The notes beneath the pieces were generated by a model. It did not search any database, was not told the origin of the DNA, and saw only the letters and a list, made by a program, of their open reading frames with translations. From Deltaproteobacteria bacterium (GTDB lineage Bacteria; Myxococcota_A; UBA9160; PR03): DNA of 11,278 bases. Numbering within the stretch: the first letter of the stretch is position 1; every line of letters begins with the position of its first letter. Positions 1-6,798 of this stretch are shown piece after piece. The stretch lies in contig JAGSPS010000070.1 in the NCBI GenBank assembly GCA_018262315.1, positions 1-11,278 of the forward strand, written 5' to 3'. The translations under genes and the position numbers were made by a program.

Positions 1-1242
1 GTAGCGGCCCTGCGCCAGCTCCAGGTTCTCCTGCGCCTGCTCGGCGGCGCGTGCGCTGACGTCGATGCTCTCGGAGAAGCGCGCGACGTCGAGCAGCGCA
101 CGCCGCACTTCGAGCGCGATCTGCTGGCGCAGCGTGCGTTCGTCGGCGCGCAGCGCGCGCAAGTTCGCGCGCGACTCGGCGACGCGCGCGGCGGTGAGCC
201 CGCCGCTGAAGATCGGCAGGTTCACGCTGGCCCCGAACACCCAGTTGTCGGCGAGCGGGAAGTCGCTGTTCGACCAGCCGTAGGAAGCGTCGGCGCTGAC
301 GGTGGGAAGGTGCTCGCGCTGATGCTGCGCGACGTCCTCTTCGGTGGCGCGCTGCTGGGCGAGCACGCTCTGCAACTCCGAGCGGCTCCGATAGGCCGCG
401 TCGAGCGCGCTCGCTTCGTCGAGCGCCACCGCTTTGCGCCCGAGTTCGTCGGCGATCTCGAAGTCGAGCGGGCCGTCGAGACCGAGTGCGTTGCGCAGCG
501 TCTCTGCGGCGACGGTCGCGTTGTTGCGCGCGGCGAGCCGGTCCAGCTCGGCTTGCGCGAGCAGCACTTCCGAGCGCGTCACGTCGATGCGCGGCGCGAA
601 ACCGACTTCGTTGCGACCACGCGCCTGCTCGAGCTGCTGGCGGTTGCTCGTCACCGTCTCCTCGGCGACGGCGAGCAGGCGCCGCGCGGCGAGCAGGTCG
701 AAGTAGGACTGCTTCACCTCGTAGACGACCTGCTTGCGCTGGGTGTCTGCGTCGGCGCGCAGTGATGCTTCGCGGGCGCGTGCCGCCTGGATCGCGGCGA
801 GGTTCTGGCCGAAATCGAAGAGTGTCTGCGAGAGCGTGAAGGCGCCGCTGTGGAAGTTCGAGATCGTCGACTTCGAAATCGCGCCGATCGGACCATCGCC
901 CGCCGACTGGGTGCGCGAAGAAAAACTCGACTTGCGGCGGTTGGACGAGTAGGAGCCGTTCAGCTGGGGCAGGTAGCCCGAGAACGCCTGGCGCACGCGG
1001 GCGTGGCCGCCCTCGACTTCGGCCGCCGCGGAATCGAGGTTGGGCCGGTTCGCAAGGGCGATCTCGATGCATTGCGCGAGCGTCTTCGTCCCGGCGGCCG
1101 GCTGCGGCTCGGGAGCTTGCGCGCCAGCCCGAACGGCGAGCGCGAGCCCGACCAGCAGCGCGAACGCCGCGCGCCTGGCGACGCCCCGGTGCTGGCGAAC
1201 CCCTTCCAATGCGCGCTCCGTTGCGACGTCACGTCTGGTCAC
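1..1242 (-). CDS. TolC-family outer-membrane efflux protein (C-terminus beyond window)
   Basis: The reverse strand is open from the GTG at 1242 to base 1 (414 codons) with no stop, so the 3' end lies outside the window. The N-terminus has a basic stretch, then a hydrophobic segment (AAFALLVGLALAV) ending in AGAQA, a typical Sec signal peptide. The mature part reads as a TolC/OEP-fold protein: an opening TLAQCIEIALANRPNL helix, then long alanine/glutamine/arginine-rich helices (SLRADADTQRKQVVYEVKQS; TVTSNRQQLEQARGRNEVG) and the strand-like FGASVNLPIFSGG. Such proteins form trimeric outer-membrane channels for RND, ABC or MFS efflux pumps or type I secretion. The partner genes would lie downstream, left of base 1. 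Start choice is uncertain: the GTG has no obvious ribosome site, whereas a TTG at 1209 has GGAG six bases upstream and keeps the whole signal peptide. Confidence 0.9.
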   Translation of the reverse strand, partial: MTRRDVATERALEGVRQHRGVARRAAFALLVGLALAVRAGAQAPEPQPAAGTKTLAQCIEIALANRPNLDSAAAEVEGGHARVRQAFSGYLPQLNGSYSSNRRKSSFSSRTQSAGDGPIGAISKSTISNFHSGAFTLSQTLFDFGQNLAAIQAARAREASLRADADTQRKQVVYEVKQSYFDLLAARRLLAVAEETVTSNRQQLEQARGRNEVGFAPRIDVTRSEVLLAQAELDRLAARNNATVAAETLRNALGLDGPLDFEIADELGRKAVALDEASALDAAYRSRSELQSVLAQQRATEEDVAQHQREHLPTVSADASYGWSNSDFPLADNWVFGASVNLPIFSGGLTAARVAESRANLRALRADERTLRQQIALEVRRALLDVARFSESIDVSARAAEQAQENLELAQGRY

Positions 1243-1382
1243 GGGATTGCGTGTCGGGATAGCGGTCTCCCCGCGCCGTGCAAGCGAGCCGGGATCCGGA
1301 TGCAGTGCGGGCCTTCTCGCGGCGCCGAGTCGAGATATAGAGACCCGTGAGGCGGGCGCCCGGCTTACCCAAGAGGAGCGGC

Positions 1383-1616
1383 ATGCGCGCCCCGAGCTTT
1401 CCGGACTTCGCCCCCACGGCGCCGGCGCTGATTCGCACGCTGGCCGCGCGCCACGGCGACCGCGAGCGGATCGTGGGCGGCGACAGGCGGCTCTCATTTG
1501 CGCTGGCCGACGCAATCTCGGCGCGCATCGCGCGATCGCTGCTCGCGGCCGGCGTCGGCAAGGGAACGCACGTCGGGATCTGCTTTCCGAACGGCGCGCA
1601 TCGCGGCGGGTCAACT
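1383..1616 (+). pseudogene. Truncated acyl-CoA synthetase (AMP-binding family), N-terminal stub
   Basis: A good ribosome site (AAGAGGAG at 1371-1378) precedes the ATG at 1383. The first ~73 residues match the N-terminus of long- or medium-chain acyl-CoA synthetases: a helix LIRTLAARHGDRERIVGGDR, then LSFALADAISARIARSLLAA, then GVGKGTHVGICFPNGA. That last strand normally continues into the N-terminal domain of a ~500-residue enzyme. Here similarity ends near base 1600 and the reading frame runs into the antisense of the neighbouring transporter gene. The AMP-binding P-loop, the YGxTE and TGD motifs and the catalytic lysine are all absent, so the product cannot be an active ligase. The reading frame itself stays open to 2588, but that part is only the transporter gene read backwards. 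It is a broken gene, or the edge of an assembly join. Confidence 0.75.
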
Positions 1617-2567
1617 CTAGGCCGCCGAAGGCGGAACCGGCTCCTCGTCCGGCGACGTCGCGTGTGGCGCGGTGACGAACGCGACGACACCGCATGCCGT
1701 GAGCAGCAGTCCCACCCACTGCCGCGTCGATGCGACCTCGCCGAGCAGCAGCCAACTCGCGCCCAGCGAGAGCAGCGGGACGCTCGGCACCACGATCGCG
1801 GTACAGCGCGCGAGATCGAGTCGCGCAATCGCGCCGTACCAGACGAGTGTTCCGACGAACGAGAGCACGGCGCCCTGCAGCACGAGCACAGGCAGCATGC
1901 GCAGCAGCTCGGGCGTCGCGGGCAAGCGCGCGACGCCGCCGGTCGCGAACCAGAGCAGCGCCAGCACCGCGCCGCCGTAGACGTAGCGCGCCGCGGTCAG
2001 CGTTCGCGGCTGAACGGACGGCAACCCGCGCAACACGATCAGGTGCGAGATCTGCCAGCCGAGCGGTGTCACGAGCAGCAGCGCGTTGCCGATCCAGTGC
2101 GAGAATCCGGCGGGGTTCAGTGCCAGCGCGATGCCGGCCACGATCGCGAGAACTGCGGCGAGTCTGCGTGGTGTGAGCGGATGGCCGAGGAAGAGGCGCG
2201 CGAGGAACAGCGAGTAGACCGGCTCGATCTGGAGGCAGAGCGCGGTCTCGACGGCCGAGCTGCGGCGCGCGCCTTCGAAGAAGAGCAAGAAGGTGACGGC
2301 GGTGCCGAGCGTGCCGATCCCGAGCAGCGCGCGGCGCTGCCCGCGGGCCCACAGCGCGGCGACTTCGCCGAGCGCCACCAGCACCAGCAATGCGCAGACA
2401 CCGGCGACGACGGTCGTCACGGTCGCGACGAAGACGGCGTCGCTGTGTGCGGTGGTGAGCTTCGCAACGGCCGGGACGAACGCGCCGTTCAGCGCGCACA
2501 GCGCCGCGAAGAGCAGGCCGAGCCGTTCCTGTCGCCGCGGATCGGCGCTCTGCGTCGCGTGTTGCAT
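1617..2567 (-). CDS. EamA/DMT-superfamily transporter
   Basis: A 316-residue, strongly hydrophobic inner-membrane protein with about ten predicted transmembrane helices in two homologous halves, as expected for the EamA (drug/metabolite transporter) family. Each half ends in the family's pattern: IEPVYSLFLARLFLGHPLT followed by a helix near residues 114-150, and VPSVPLLSLGASWLLLGE near 260-277. Helix one carries LNGAFVPAVAK (26-36). The natural C-terminus is a short polar tail (TSPDEEPVPPSAA). Substrates in this family include amino acids, purines and other small metabolites, and none can be assigned here. I chose the ATG at 2567 because it begins just before the first transmembrane helix. 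The frame is open upstream to 2825, but that overlaps xthA. The gene is divergent from xthA and its 3' end abuts the truncated synthetase. Confidence 0.88.
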   Translation of the reverse strand: MQHATQSADPRRQERLGLLFAALCALNGAFVPAVAKLTTAHSDAVFVATVTTVVAGVCALLVLVALGEVAALWARGQRRALLGIGTLGTAVTFLLFFEGARRSSAVETALCLQIEPVYSLFLARLFLGHPLTPRRLAAVLAIVAGIALALNPAGFSHWIGNALLLVTPLGWQISHLIVLRGLPSVQPRTLTAARYVYGGAVLALLWFATGGVARLPATPELLRMLPVLVLQGAVLSFVGTLVWYGAIARLDLARCTAIVVPSVPLLSLGASWLLLGEVASTRQWVGLLLTACGVVAFVTAPHATSPDEEPVPPSAA

Positions 2568-2654
2568 GGATGGATCTCGCCCGCCTGACGGGCGCAACTT
2601 CGCACCCGGCGCCAGGTGCGGCAAGCAAGCCGCAGAACCCGTTAGGATCCCGCA

Positions 2655-3428
2655 ATGCGCATCGCGACCTGGAACATCAACGGCCTGCGTGCCCGACTCG
2701 ACCTGCTGCTGCTGTGGCTTCGCGATCGCAAGCCGGACGTCGTCGGCCTGCAGGAGCTGAAGCTCCAGGACGACCAATTCCCGCGCGCCGAGATCGAGGC
2801 GGCGGGCTACCGCGCGCTCGTGCATGGGCAGAAGAGCTGGAACGGCGTGGCGATCGTGTCACGCGAGCCGGCGGTCGCGACGCAGATCGGGCTACCTGGG
2901 CAGGAGCAGGCGGGCGCGCGACTGCTCGGCGCGCAGGTCGGCGGGCTCGAGTTCACGACGGTCTACTGCCCGAACGGCAAACACACCGGGCACGACGACT
3001 TCCCGGCCAAGCTGCGCTGGTTCGAGTCGCTCGCGGCGCATCTGGAGGCGACCGCGAAGCCGGATCGCGCGGCCGTGCTGTGCGGCGATTTCAACGTCGT
3101 GCCCGCGGCGATCGACTCGTACGACGAGGCGTCGCTGCACGGGTCGATCTTCCACACCGACGAGGAGCGCGCCCACTTCGAACGACTCCTCACGGCCGGC
3201 TTCGTCGACGTATTCCGCGCCGTTCATCCCGGAACGCAGGCGTTTTCCTGGTGGGACTACCGGGGCGGCGCCTTCCACCGCAAGCACGGCCTCCGCATCG
3301 ACCTGCTGCTCGCGACCCCTCCCGTCGTCGCCCGCGTCCGCAGCACCGAAATCGACCGCGAGTTCCGCAAGAAGCAGAACGACCTCACCCCCTCCGACCA
3401 CGCCCCAGTCCTCGCCGACCTCGACTGA
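2655..3428 (+). CDS. xthA: Exodeoxyribonuclease III (AP endonuclease, ExoIII family)
   Basis: A 257-residue protein of the exonuclease/endonuclease/phosphatase fold, close to the usual ExoIII length (~260). It removes 3' blocking groups and nucleotides and cleaves at abasic sites in base-excision repair, using Mg2+ in the cytoplasm. All the catalytic positions are visible: N7 (TWNINGLRA), E34 (GLQELK), Y104 (YCPNGK), D145 and N147 (GDFNVVP), D216 (LRIDLLL), and the terminal D248-H249 pair in TPSDHAPV. The start ATG has AGGA seven bases upstream (2644-2647). The TGA stop (3426-3428) is the first three bases of the long inverted repeat that follows. It is divergent from the EamA gene. A Fpg/Nei-type glycosylase of the same repair pathway begins near the right end of the window. 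Confidence 0.95.
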   Translation: MRIATWNINGLRARLDLLLLWLRDRKPDVVGLQELKLQDDQFPRAEIEAAGYRALVHGQKSWNGVAIVSREPAVATQIGLPGQEQAGARLLGAQVGGLEFTTVYCPNGKHTGHDDFPAKLRWFESLAAHLEATAKPDRAAVLCGDFNVVPAAIDSYDEASLHGSIFHTDEERAHFERLLTAGFVDVFRAVHPGTQAFSWWDYRGGAFHRKHGLRIDLLLATPPVVARVRSTEIDREFRKKQNDLTPSDHAPVLADLD

Positions 3429-3539
3429 GAAAGGGGACGGTCCTCGCTCGTGACGGGCTTTGGAGTTTGGGGACACACCTCGCGAGGTCTGTCCCCCGCG
3501 TCCAAAGCCAGGTCGCGGCGAGGACCGTCCCCTTTCTCA
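3426..3539. repeat. 114-bp nested inverted repeat (R1, REP/MITE-like)
   Basis: Perfect 22-base outer arms (3426-3447 and 3518-3539) carry the core GGGGACGGTCC and its complement. Inside are 9-base arms GGCTTTGGA (3456-3464) and TCCAAAGCC (3501-3509), then GGGGACA/TGTCCCC (3469-3475/3490-3496) around the perfect palindrome ACCTCGCGAGGT (3477-3488). All four pairs share one centre at 3482.5, so the element can fold into one long interrupted stem. There is no T-run typical of an intrinsic terminator, though such a stem could still slow or end transcription. The left arm contains the xthA stop codon. The symmetry is read directly from the sequence; calling it a mobile palindrome is inference. Confidence 0.9.
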
Positions 3540-3569
3540 ACCTTTCTCCGTTTTCTAGTTCGTTTTCTG

Positions 3570-3581
3570 CCTGCGCGCAGG
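3570..3581. promoter_or_regulatory. Candidate operator palindrome upstream of tetR-P450
   Basis: CCTGCGCGCAGG is a perfect 12-base palindrome 12 bases before the TetR ATG. It lies in a notably AT-richer stretch (3541-3595) that also has two copies of CGTTTTCT at 3549 and 3561. Its position between the R1 repeat and the TetR start suits autoregulation by that TetR. No binding motif is known for this protein, so the role is inferred from symmetry and position. Confidence 0.35.
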
Positions 3582-3593
3582 TAGATTTTGTGG

Positions 3594-4241
3594 ATGGTAC
3601 AGGCTGGGACCGCTTCTCGAACGCTGACGCGCGCCGAGCGCACGCGCGCTTCCATTCTCGTGGCGGCCGAAACGCTGTTTGCGGAACGCGGCTTCGCGGA
3701 GACCCGGCTCGAGGACGTCGCCGCGGCGGTCGGGATCCGCCGCGCCTCGATCGTCTACTACTTCGCCGACAAGCCGGCGCTCTACGACGCGGTCCTCGCC
3801 GACGTCTTCGGCGGGCTTCTCGCCCGCGTCGAGCCGGTGCTGCTCGGCGCGGGCACGCTCGCCGAGCGCGCGATCGCGGCGGTTTCGACCTGGATCGACT
3901 ACGTCGCCGGGCGGCCATCGACCGCGCGCATCCTGCTCCGCGAGGTCGCCGACGGTCGCGTCGGCCGTGAGCCGCCGCTCGTGCGGCATACGCGAGCCTT
4001 CTCCGCGCTGATCGGACACGTGCTCGAAGCGAGCGCGAACGACGCGTCGGCGGTCCCGTCGCATGTCGATGCCGTGCACCTCGCGAGCGTGGTGACCGGC
4101 TCGACCGTCTTCTTCGTGGCGGCAATGCCGGTCCTGCTGCCAGGCGAGGGCTTCGAGCCGCTGCAACGCGAGCGACTCGAGGGTCACCGCAGCGAAGTGT
4201 TGGACATCGTGCGCCGGCTGCTCGGCGCGCCGCCATCCTGA
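3594..4241 (+). CDS. TetR/AcrR-family transcriptional regulator
   Basis: A 215-residue regulator with an N-terminal TetR helix-turn-helix domain: the helix TRASILVAAETLFAERGF (17-34) leads into LEDVAAAVGIRRASIVYYF (39-57), the recognition region, and then ADKPALYDAV. The C-terminal ~150 residues form the variable all-helical ligand-binding and dimerisation domain. TetR proteins usually repress their own or adjacent genes until a small ligand releases them. The P450 gene begins 20 bases after the stop on the same strand, so the P450 operon is the likely target and its substrate or product the likely ligand (inference). I prefer the ATG at 3594. A TTG at 3588, two codons upstream, has better spacing from the weak AGG at 3579-3581. 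Confidence 0.9.
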   Translation: MVQAGTASRTLTRAERTRASILVAAETLFAERGFAETRLEDVAAAVGIRRASIVYYFADKPALYDAVLADVFGGLLARVEPVLLGAGTLAERAIAAVSTWIDYVAGRPSTARILLREVADGRVGREPPLVRHTRAFSALIGHVLEASANDASAVPSHVDAVHLASVVTGSTVFFVAAMPVLLPGEGFEPLQRERLEGHRSEVLDIVRRLLGAPPS

Positions 4242-4261
4242 ATCGCTCACGGGGGATCCCG

Positions 4262-5554
4262 ATGCTCGAGAACGACGTCCACACGCTGCGCCAGGCCTAC
4301 GCGGACGCGCGCGACGAGACCGATCCGTTCGAGAAGTTCAACCGCGCGCAGGGCATGGGCGCTGTACGCGATCCCTACCCAGACCTCGCGGCGATGCGCG
4401 CGCAGGGAGCCGTCCACAAGCTCAACCTGGCGGCATTGATGGGCGACGTGCATCTGACGGCGGACAACCTGATGGCAGCCTCCGAGATCTACACGGTGCT
4501 CAGTTACGACGCCGTCTTCGAGGTGCTGCGCGACGGTGCGCGCTTCTCGTCGGCCGGCTACCAGAAGAGCATGGGCGTGGTGATGGGACACACCATCCTC
4601 GGTATGGACGGCGAGGAGCACCTGCGCCACCGCTCGCTGCTCTCTCGCGCCTTTACACCCCGCGCGATCGAGCGCTGGGAGAGCGAACTCGTGCGCCCGA
4701 TCGTGAACGAGTACGTCGACCGCCTCGCCGCCAGGGGCCACGCCGACCTGGTGCGCGAGCTGACCTTCCCGTTCCCGGTGCGCGTAGTCGCCGCGATGAT
4801 GGGACTCCCAGAGGCGGATCACGCGCGCTTCCACCGCCTCGCCGTCGAACTGATCAGCGTCGCAGTCGACTGGGAGGGCGGCATTCGCGCTGCGCGCGAA
4901 CTGCGCGCACTCTTCGCACCGGTCGTCGCAGCGAGACGCCGCACCGCAAGAGACGACCTGATCAGCGTACTCGCCCACGCCGAACTCGATGGCATGCACC
5001 TCAGCGACGAGGCGATCTACGCCTTCCTGTGCCTGCTCGCGCCGGCCGGCGCCGAGACGACGTACCGCTCGTCGAGCAACCTGCTCTTCGGCCTGCTCAC
5101 GCATCCCGACCAGTTCGATGCCGTGCGCCGCGACTCCTCACTCGTACCGCAGACCATCGAGGAAGGACTGCGCTGGGAGCCGCCGCTCCTCGGCATCCTG
5201 CGCACCGCCAGCGCCGACACGGAGCTCGCGGGCGTTGCGATTCCGGCGGGCGCGCCGGTGAGCGTGAACCTCGGCGGCGCCAATCGCGACCCGTCGCGCT
5301 GGAGCGAACCGGACCGCTTCGACGTGTTCCGCGAGCAGAAACCGCACCTCGCGTTCGCGATCGGGCCGCACGTCTGTCTCGGCATGCACCTCGCGCGCAT
5401 GGAGACTCGCGTGCTGTTGCAGACGCTCTTCGAGCGACTGCCGAACCTGCGCCTCGATCCGGACGCGAAGGACGTGCACATCACCGGCCTGATCTTCCGC
5501 TCGCCGCGCGAGTTGCCCGTGCGCTTCGACCCGGCGCGGCCGATAGCGATGTGA
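4262..5554 (+). CDS. Cytochrome P450 (bacterial class I type)
   Basis: A 430-residue soluble P450 of normal bacterial length, expected to hydroxylate a hydrophobic substrate with electrons from a ferredoxin/reductase pair not seen here. Diagnostic motifs are intact: C-helix HLRHR (120-124), oxygen-activating I-helix AGAETT (262-267), K-helix ExxR as EGLR (301-304), and the haem-binding loop FAIGPHVCLGMHLAR with C372 as the axial thiolate. No membrane anchor is visible. GGGGGA about seven bases upstream supports the ATG at 4262. It follows tetR by 20 bases, and its final ATG-TGA overlaps the GTG start of the chimeric kinase/Rieske ORF by four bases, so the three genes are probably co-transcribed. 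The original Rieske oxygenase downstream points to steroid or terpenoid-like substrates (inference). Confidence 0.95.
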   Translation: MLENDVHTLRQAYADARDETDPFEKFNRAQGMGAVRDPYPDLAAMRAQGAVHKLNLAALMGDVHLTADNLMAASEIYTVLSYDAVFEVLRDGARFSSAGYQKSMGVVMGHTILGMDGEEHLRHRSLLSRAFTPRAIERWESELVRPIVNEYVDRLAARGHADLVRELTFPFPVRVVAAMMGLPEADHARFHRLAVELISVAVDWEGGIRAARELRALFAPVVAARRRTARDDLISVLAHAELDGMHLSDEAIYAFLCLLAPAGAETTYRSSSNLLFGLLTHPDQFDAVRRDSSLVPQTIEEGLRWEPPLLGILRTASADTELAGVAIPAGAPVSVNLGGANRDPSRWSEPDRFDVFREQKPHLAFAIGPHVCLGMHLARMETRVLLQTLFERLPNLRLDPDAKDVHITGLIFRSPRELPVRFDPARPIAM

Positions 5555-6174
5555 GTCCGCTACTGCTCGGCCTCGACGCGGGCGGAGGCAGCGCGCGCGC
5601 GCTGCTGCTCGACACCGAGCGCGGGCCACTCGCCGTCGCGCGACGCGACGACGCCTGGACGGCGCCAGAGCGGCGTGAGTGGGTCGTGCGCAGCACCGCG
5701 CAGGAGATGGCCGAGAACACCGTCGATGCCGCGCACTTCCGCTTCGTGCACAAGACCAACACGGTGCCCGAGACGGAGAAGGCCTCGATCCGCGATCACA
5801 TCCTGCACGTCGTCGCGAACAACCGCGTCGCGACGCCGCGCGGCGAACAGCGCGGCCGCATCGAAATCCAGGCGCACGGCTTCGGTCTCGGCATCACGCG
5901 CGTCTCGGGCATCGCCGGCCTGCTCGTCGTCACCAGCGGCTCGCCGGTCGATGACGACCACAACCACACGCGCCTCCAGTTCGCCGTGAAGAAGCTCGCC
6001 AATTCGGACACCACGCGCGGCGTCGGCAAAGCCTTCATCGCCGAGATCGAACGCCAGTTCGCCCAGGACATTCCCATCTGGGAAAACAAGATCCACCTCG
6101 AGCGCCCCCTGCTCGTCGAAGGCGAACGCGAAATCGTCCTTTTCCGCCGCTGGGCCAAGCAGTTCTACTCTTGA
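5551..6174 (+). CDS. Chimeric ORF: sugar-kinase-like N-terminus fused to Rieske oxygenase catalytic domain
   Basis: A 207-residue ORF from a GTG that overlaps the P450 stop (GTGA). Residues 1 to ~40 (LLLGLDAGGGSARALLLD, then AVARRDDAW) are the phosphate-1 strand-loop of an actin-fold kinase, most like FGGY carbohydrate kinases, which normally run to ~500 residues. From about residue 44 it is the C-terminal half of a Rieske non-haem iron oxygenase of the KshA/cholesterol 7-desaturase type: QEMAENTVDAAHFRFVH carries D59, H62 and H67, and QFAQDIPIWENK carries D173, the three iron ligands plus the bridging Asp. It ends in FRRWAKQFYS, as in that family. The [2Fe-2S] CxH/CxxH domain is missing, so normal oxygenase activity is unlikely. 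An internal deletion joining two neighbouring genes in frame is the simplest reading; an assembly join is the alternative. The stop sits at the edge of repeat R2. Confidence 0.8.
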   Translation: MSPLLLGLDAGGGSARALLLDTERGPLAVARRDDAWTAPERREWVVRSTAQEMAENTVDAAHFRFVHKTNTVPETEKASIRDHILHVVANNRVATPRGEQRGRIEIQAHGFGLGITRVSGIAGLLVVTSGSPVDDDHNHTRLQFAVKKLANSDTTRGVGKAFIAEIERQFAQDIPIWENKIHLERPLLVEGEREIVLFRRWAKQFYS

Positions 6175-6360
6175 CTTGGGGACGTTCCTGCCCGCGTTGA
6201 CTTTGTCGACTCGAGGAACGTCCCCAAGGCAACGCCGCGACGCGATCGTCGCGCGCCGGAAGCAACCTCGCGATGCCTGCGCGAGAATTGCGCCGCGCCG
6301 CCCGCCGCAGGACCGTCCCCAGTCAAATGAGTCAACACAGCAGGAACGTCCCCAAGTCAA
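6171..6360. repeat. Composite inverted-repeat cluster (R2)
   Basis: Perfect 20-base outer arms lie at 6171-6190 (TTGACTTGGGGACGTTCCTG) and 6341-6360. A further inverted copy of the arm core, AGGAACGTCCCCAAG, sits at 6214-6228, so the left arm can pair either locally or with the far arm. A variant arm at 6308-6326 contains AGGACCGTCCCC, identical to the R1 outer arm. Between them are two small hairpins (stems 6236-6242/6247-6253 and 6267-6272/6280-6285). It fills almost all of the gap between the chimeric ORF and the VOC gene. The left arm includes the TGA stop at 6172-6174, and the right arm ends two bases before the VOC ribosome site. Confidence 0.88.
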
Positions 6361-6372
6361 CAGGAGGAGGCC

Positions 6373-6798
6373 ATGGAGATCAACGGTGTCGCGCATCTGT
6401 TCTTGACGGTGAGCAACATCGAGGCGGCGCTGCCGTTCTATGAGAAGTTGCTGGTGTTTCTCGGAATGAAGCCGGTGATGAAGAGCGAGACTTTCCTCTA
6501 CTGCGTCGGCGGTCGCACGGCCGTCGGCGTGCAGCAAGCGGATGCGGAGCACCGCGGCGAACGCTTCGTGCAGCGACGCGTCGGGCTGCACCACGTCTGC
6601 TTTCGCGCCCGCGACCGCGAGGACGTCGATCGCGTCTACGAATTCGCGAAGGAACTCGGCGCGACGATCGTGCACCCGCCCGAACCCGGAAACTGGGCGC
6701 CGGGCTACTACTCCGTGCTCTTCGAAGATCCCGACGGCATCCGTCTCGAAGTGAACTTCGTGCCAGGCAAGGGATTGCTGGCGGAGAAACAAGGGTGA
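6373..6798 (+). CDS. VOC-superfamily (glyoxalase/dioxygenase-fold) protein
   Basis: A 141-residue single-domain protein with two beta-alpha-beta-beta-beta modules: the first opens with VAHLFLTVSNIEAALPFYEKL, the second with GLHHVCFRARDREDVDRVYE, and it closes with the signature LFEDPDGIRLEVNFV. Likely metal ligands are H8, H74 and E126, the usual VOC positions. The family includes glyoxalase I, extradiol dioxygenases, methylmalonyl-CoA epimerase and fosfomycin/bleomycin resistance proteins, and the sequence alone does not say which. A very strong ribosome site (AGGAGGAGG, 6362-6370) precedes the ATG. The stop overlaps the start of the glycosidase-like gene by GTGA, so the two are probably translated together. 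Confidence 0.9.
   Translation: MEINGVAHLFLTVSNIEAALPFYEKLLVFLGMKPVMKSETFLYCVGGRTAVGVQQADAEHRGERFVQRRVGLHHVCFRARDREDVDRVYEFAKELGATIVHPPEPGNWAPGYYSVLFEDPDGIRLEVNFVPGKGLLAEKQG

Noticed and set aside
1617..2588. Reading the truncated synthetase frame on to 2588 as a 400-residue protein
   Set aside because: After ~1600 the translation becomes arginine/glutamine-rich low-complexity sequence antisense to the EamA gene, with no ligase motifs.
3426..3539. Simple rho-independent terminator after xthA
   Set aside because: The structure is far longer than a terminator stem, has concentric arms, and lacks a following T-run. A terminating effect is still possible.
5029..5550. Starting the chimeric kinase/Rieske ORF at 5029
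   Set aside because: The upstream part lies within the P450 gene in another frame; the kinase-like sequence begins only after the GTG at 5551.
5560..6792. A 410-codon open frame on the minus strand
   Set aside because: It runs antisense through the chimeric ORF, repeat R2 and the VOC gene. It has no family motifs and crosses a repeat, so it is a composition shadow.
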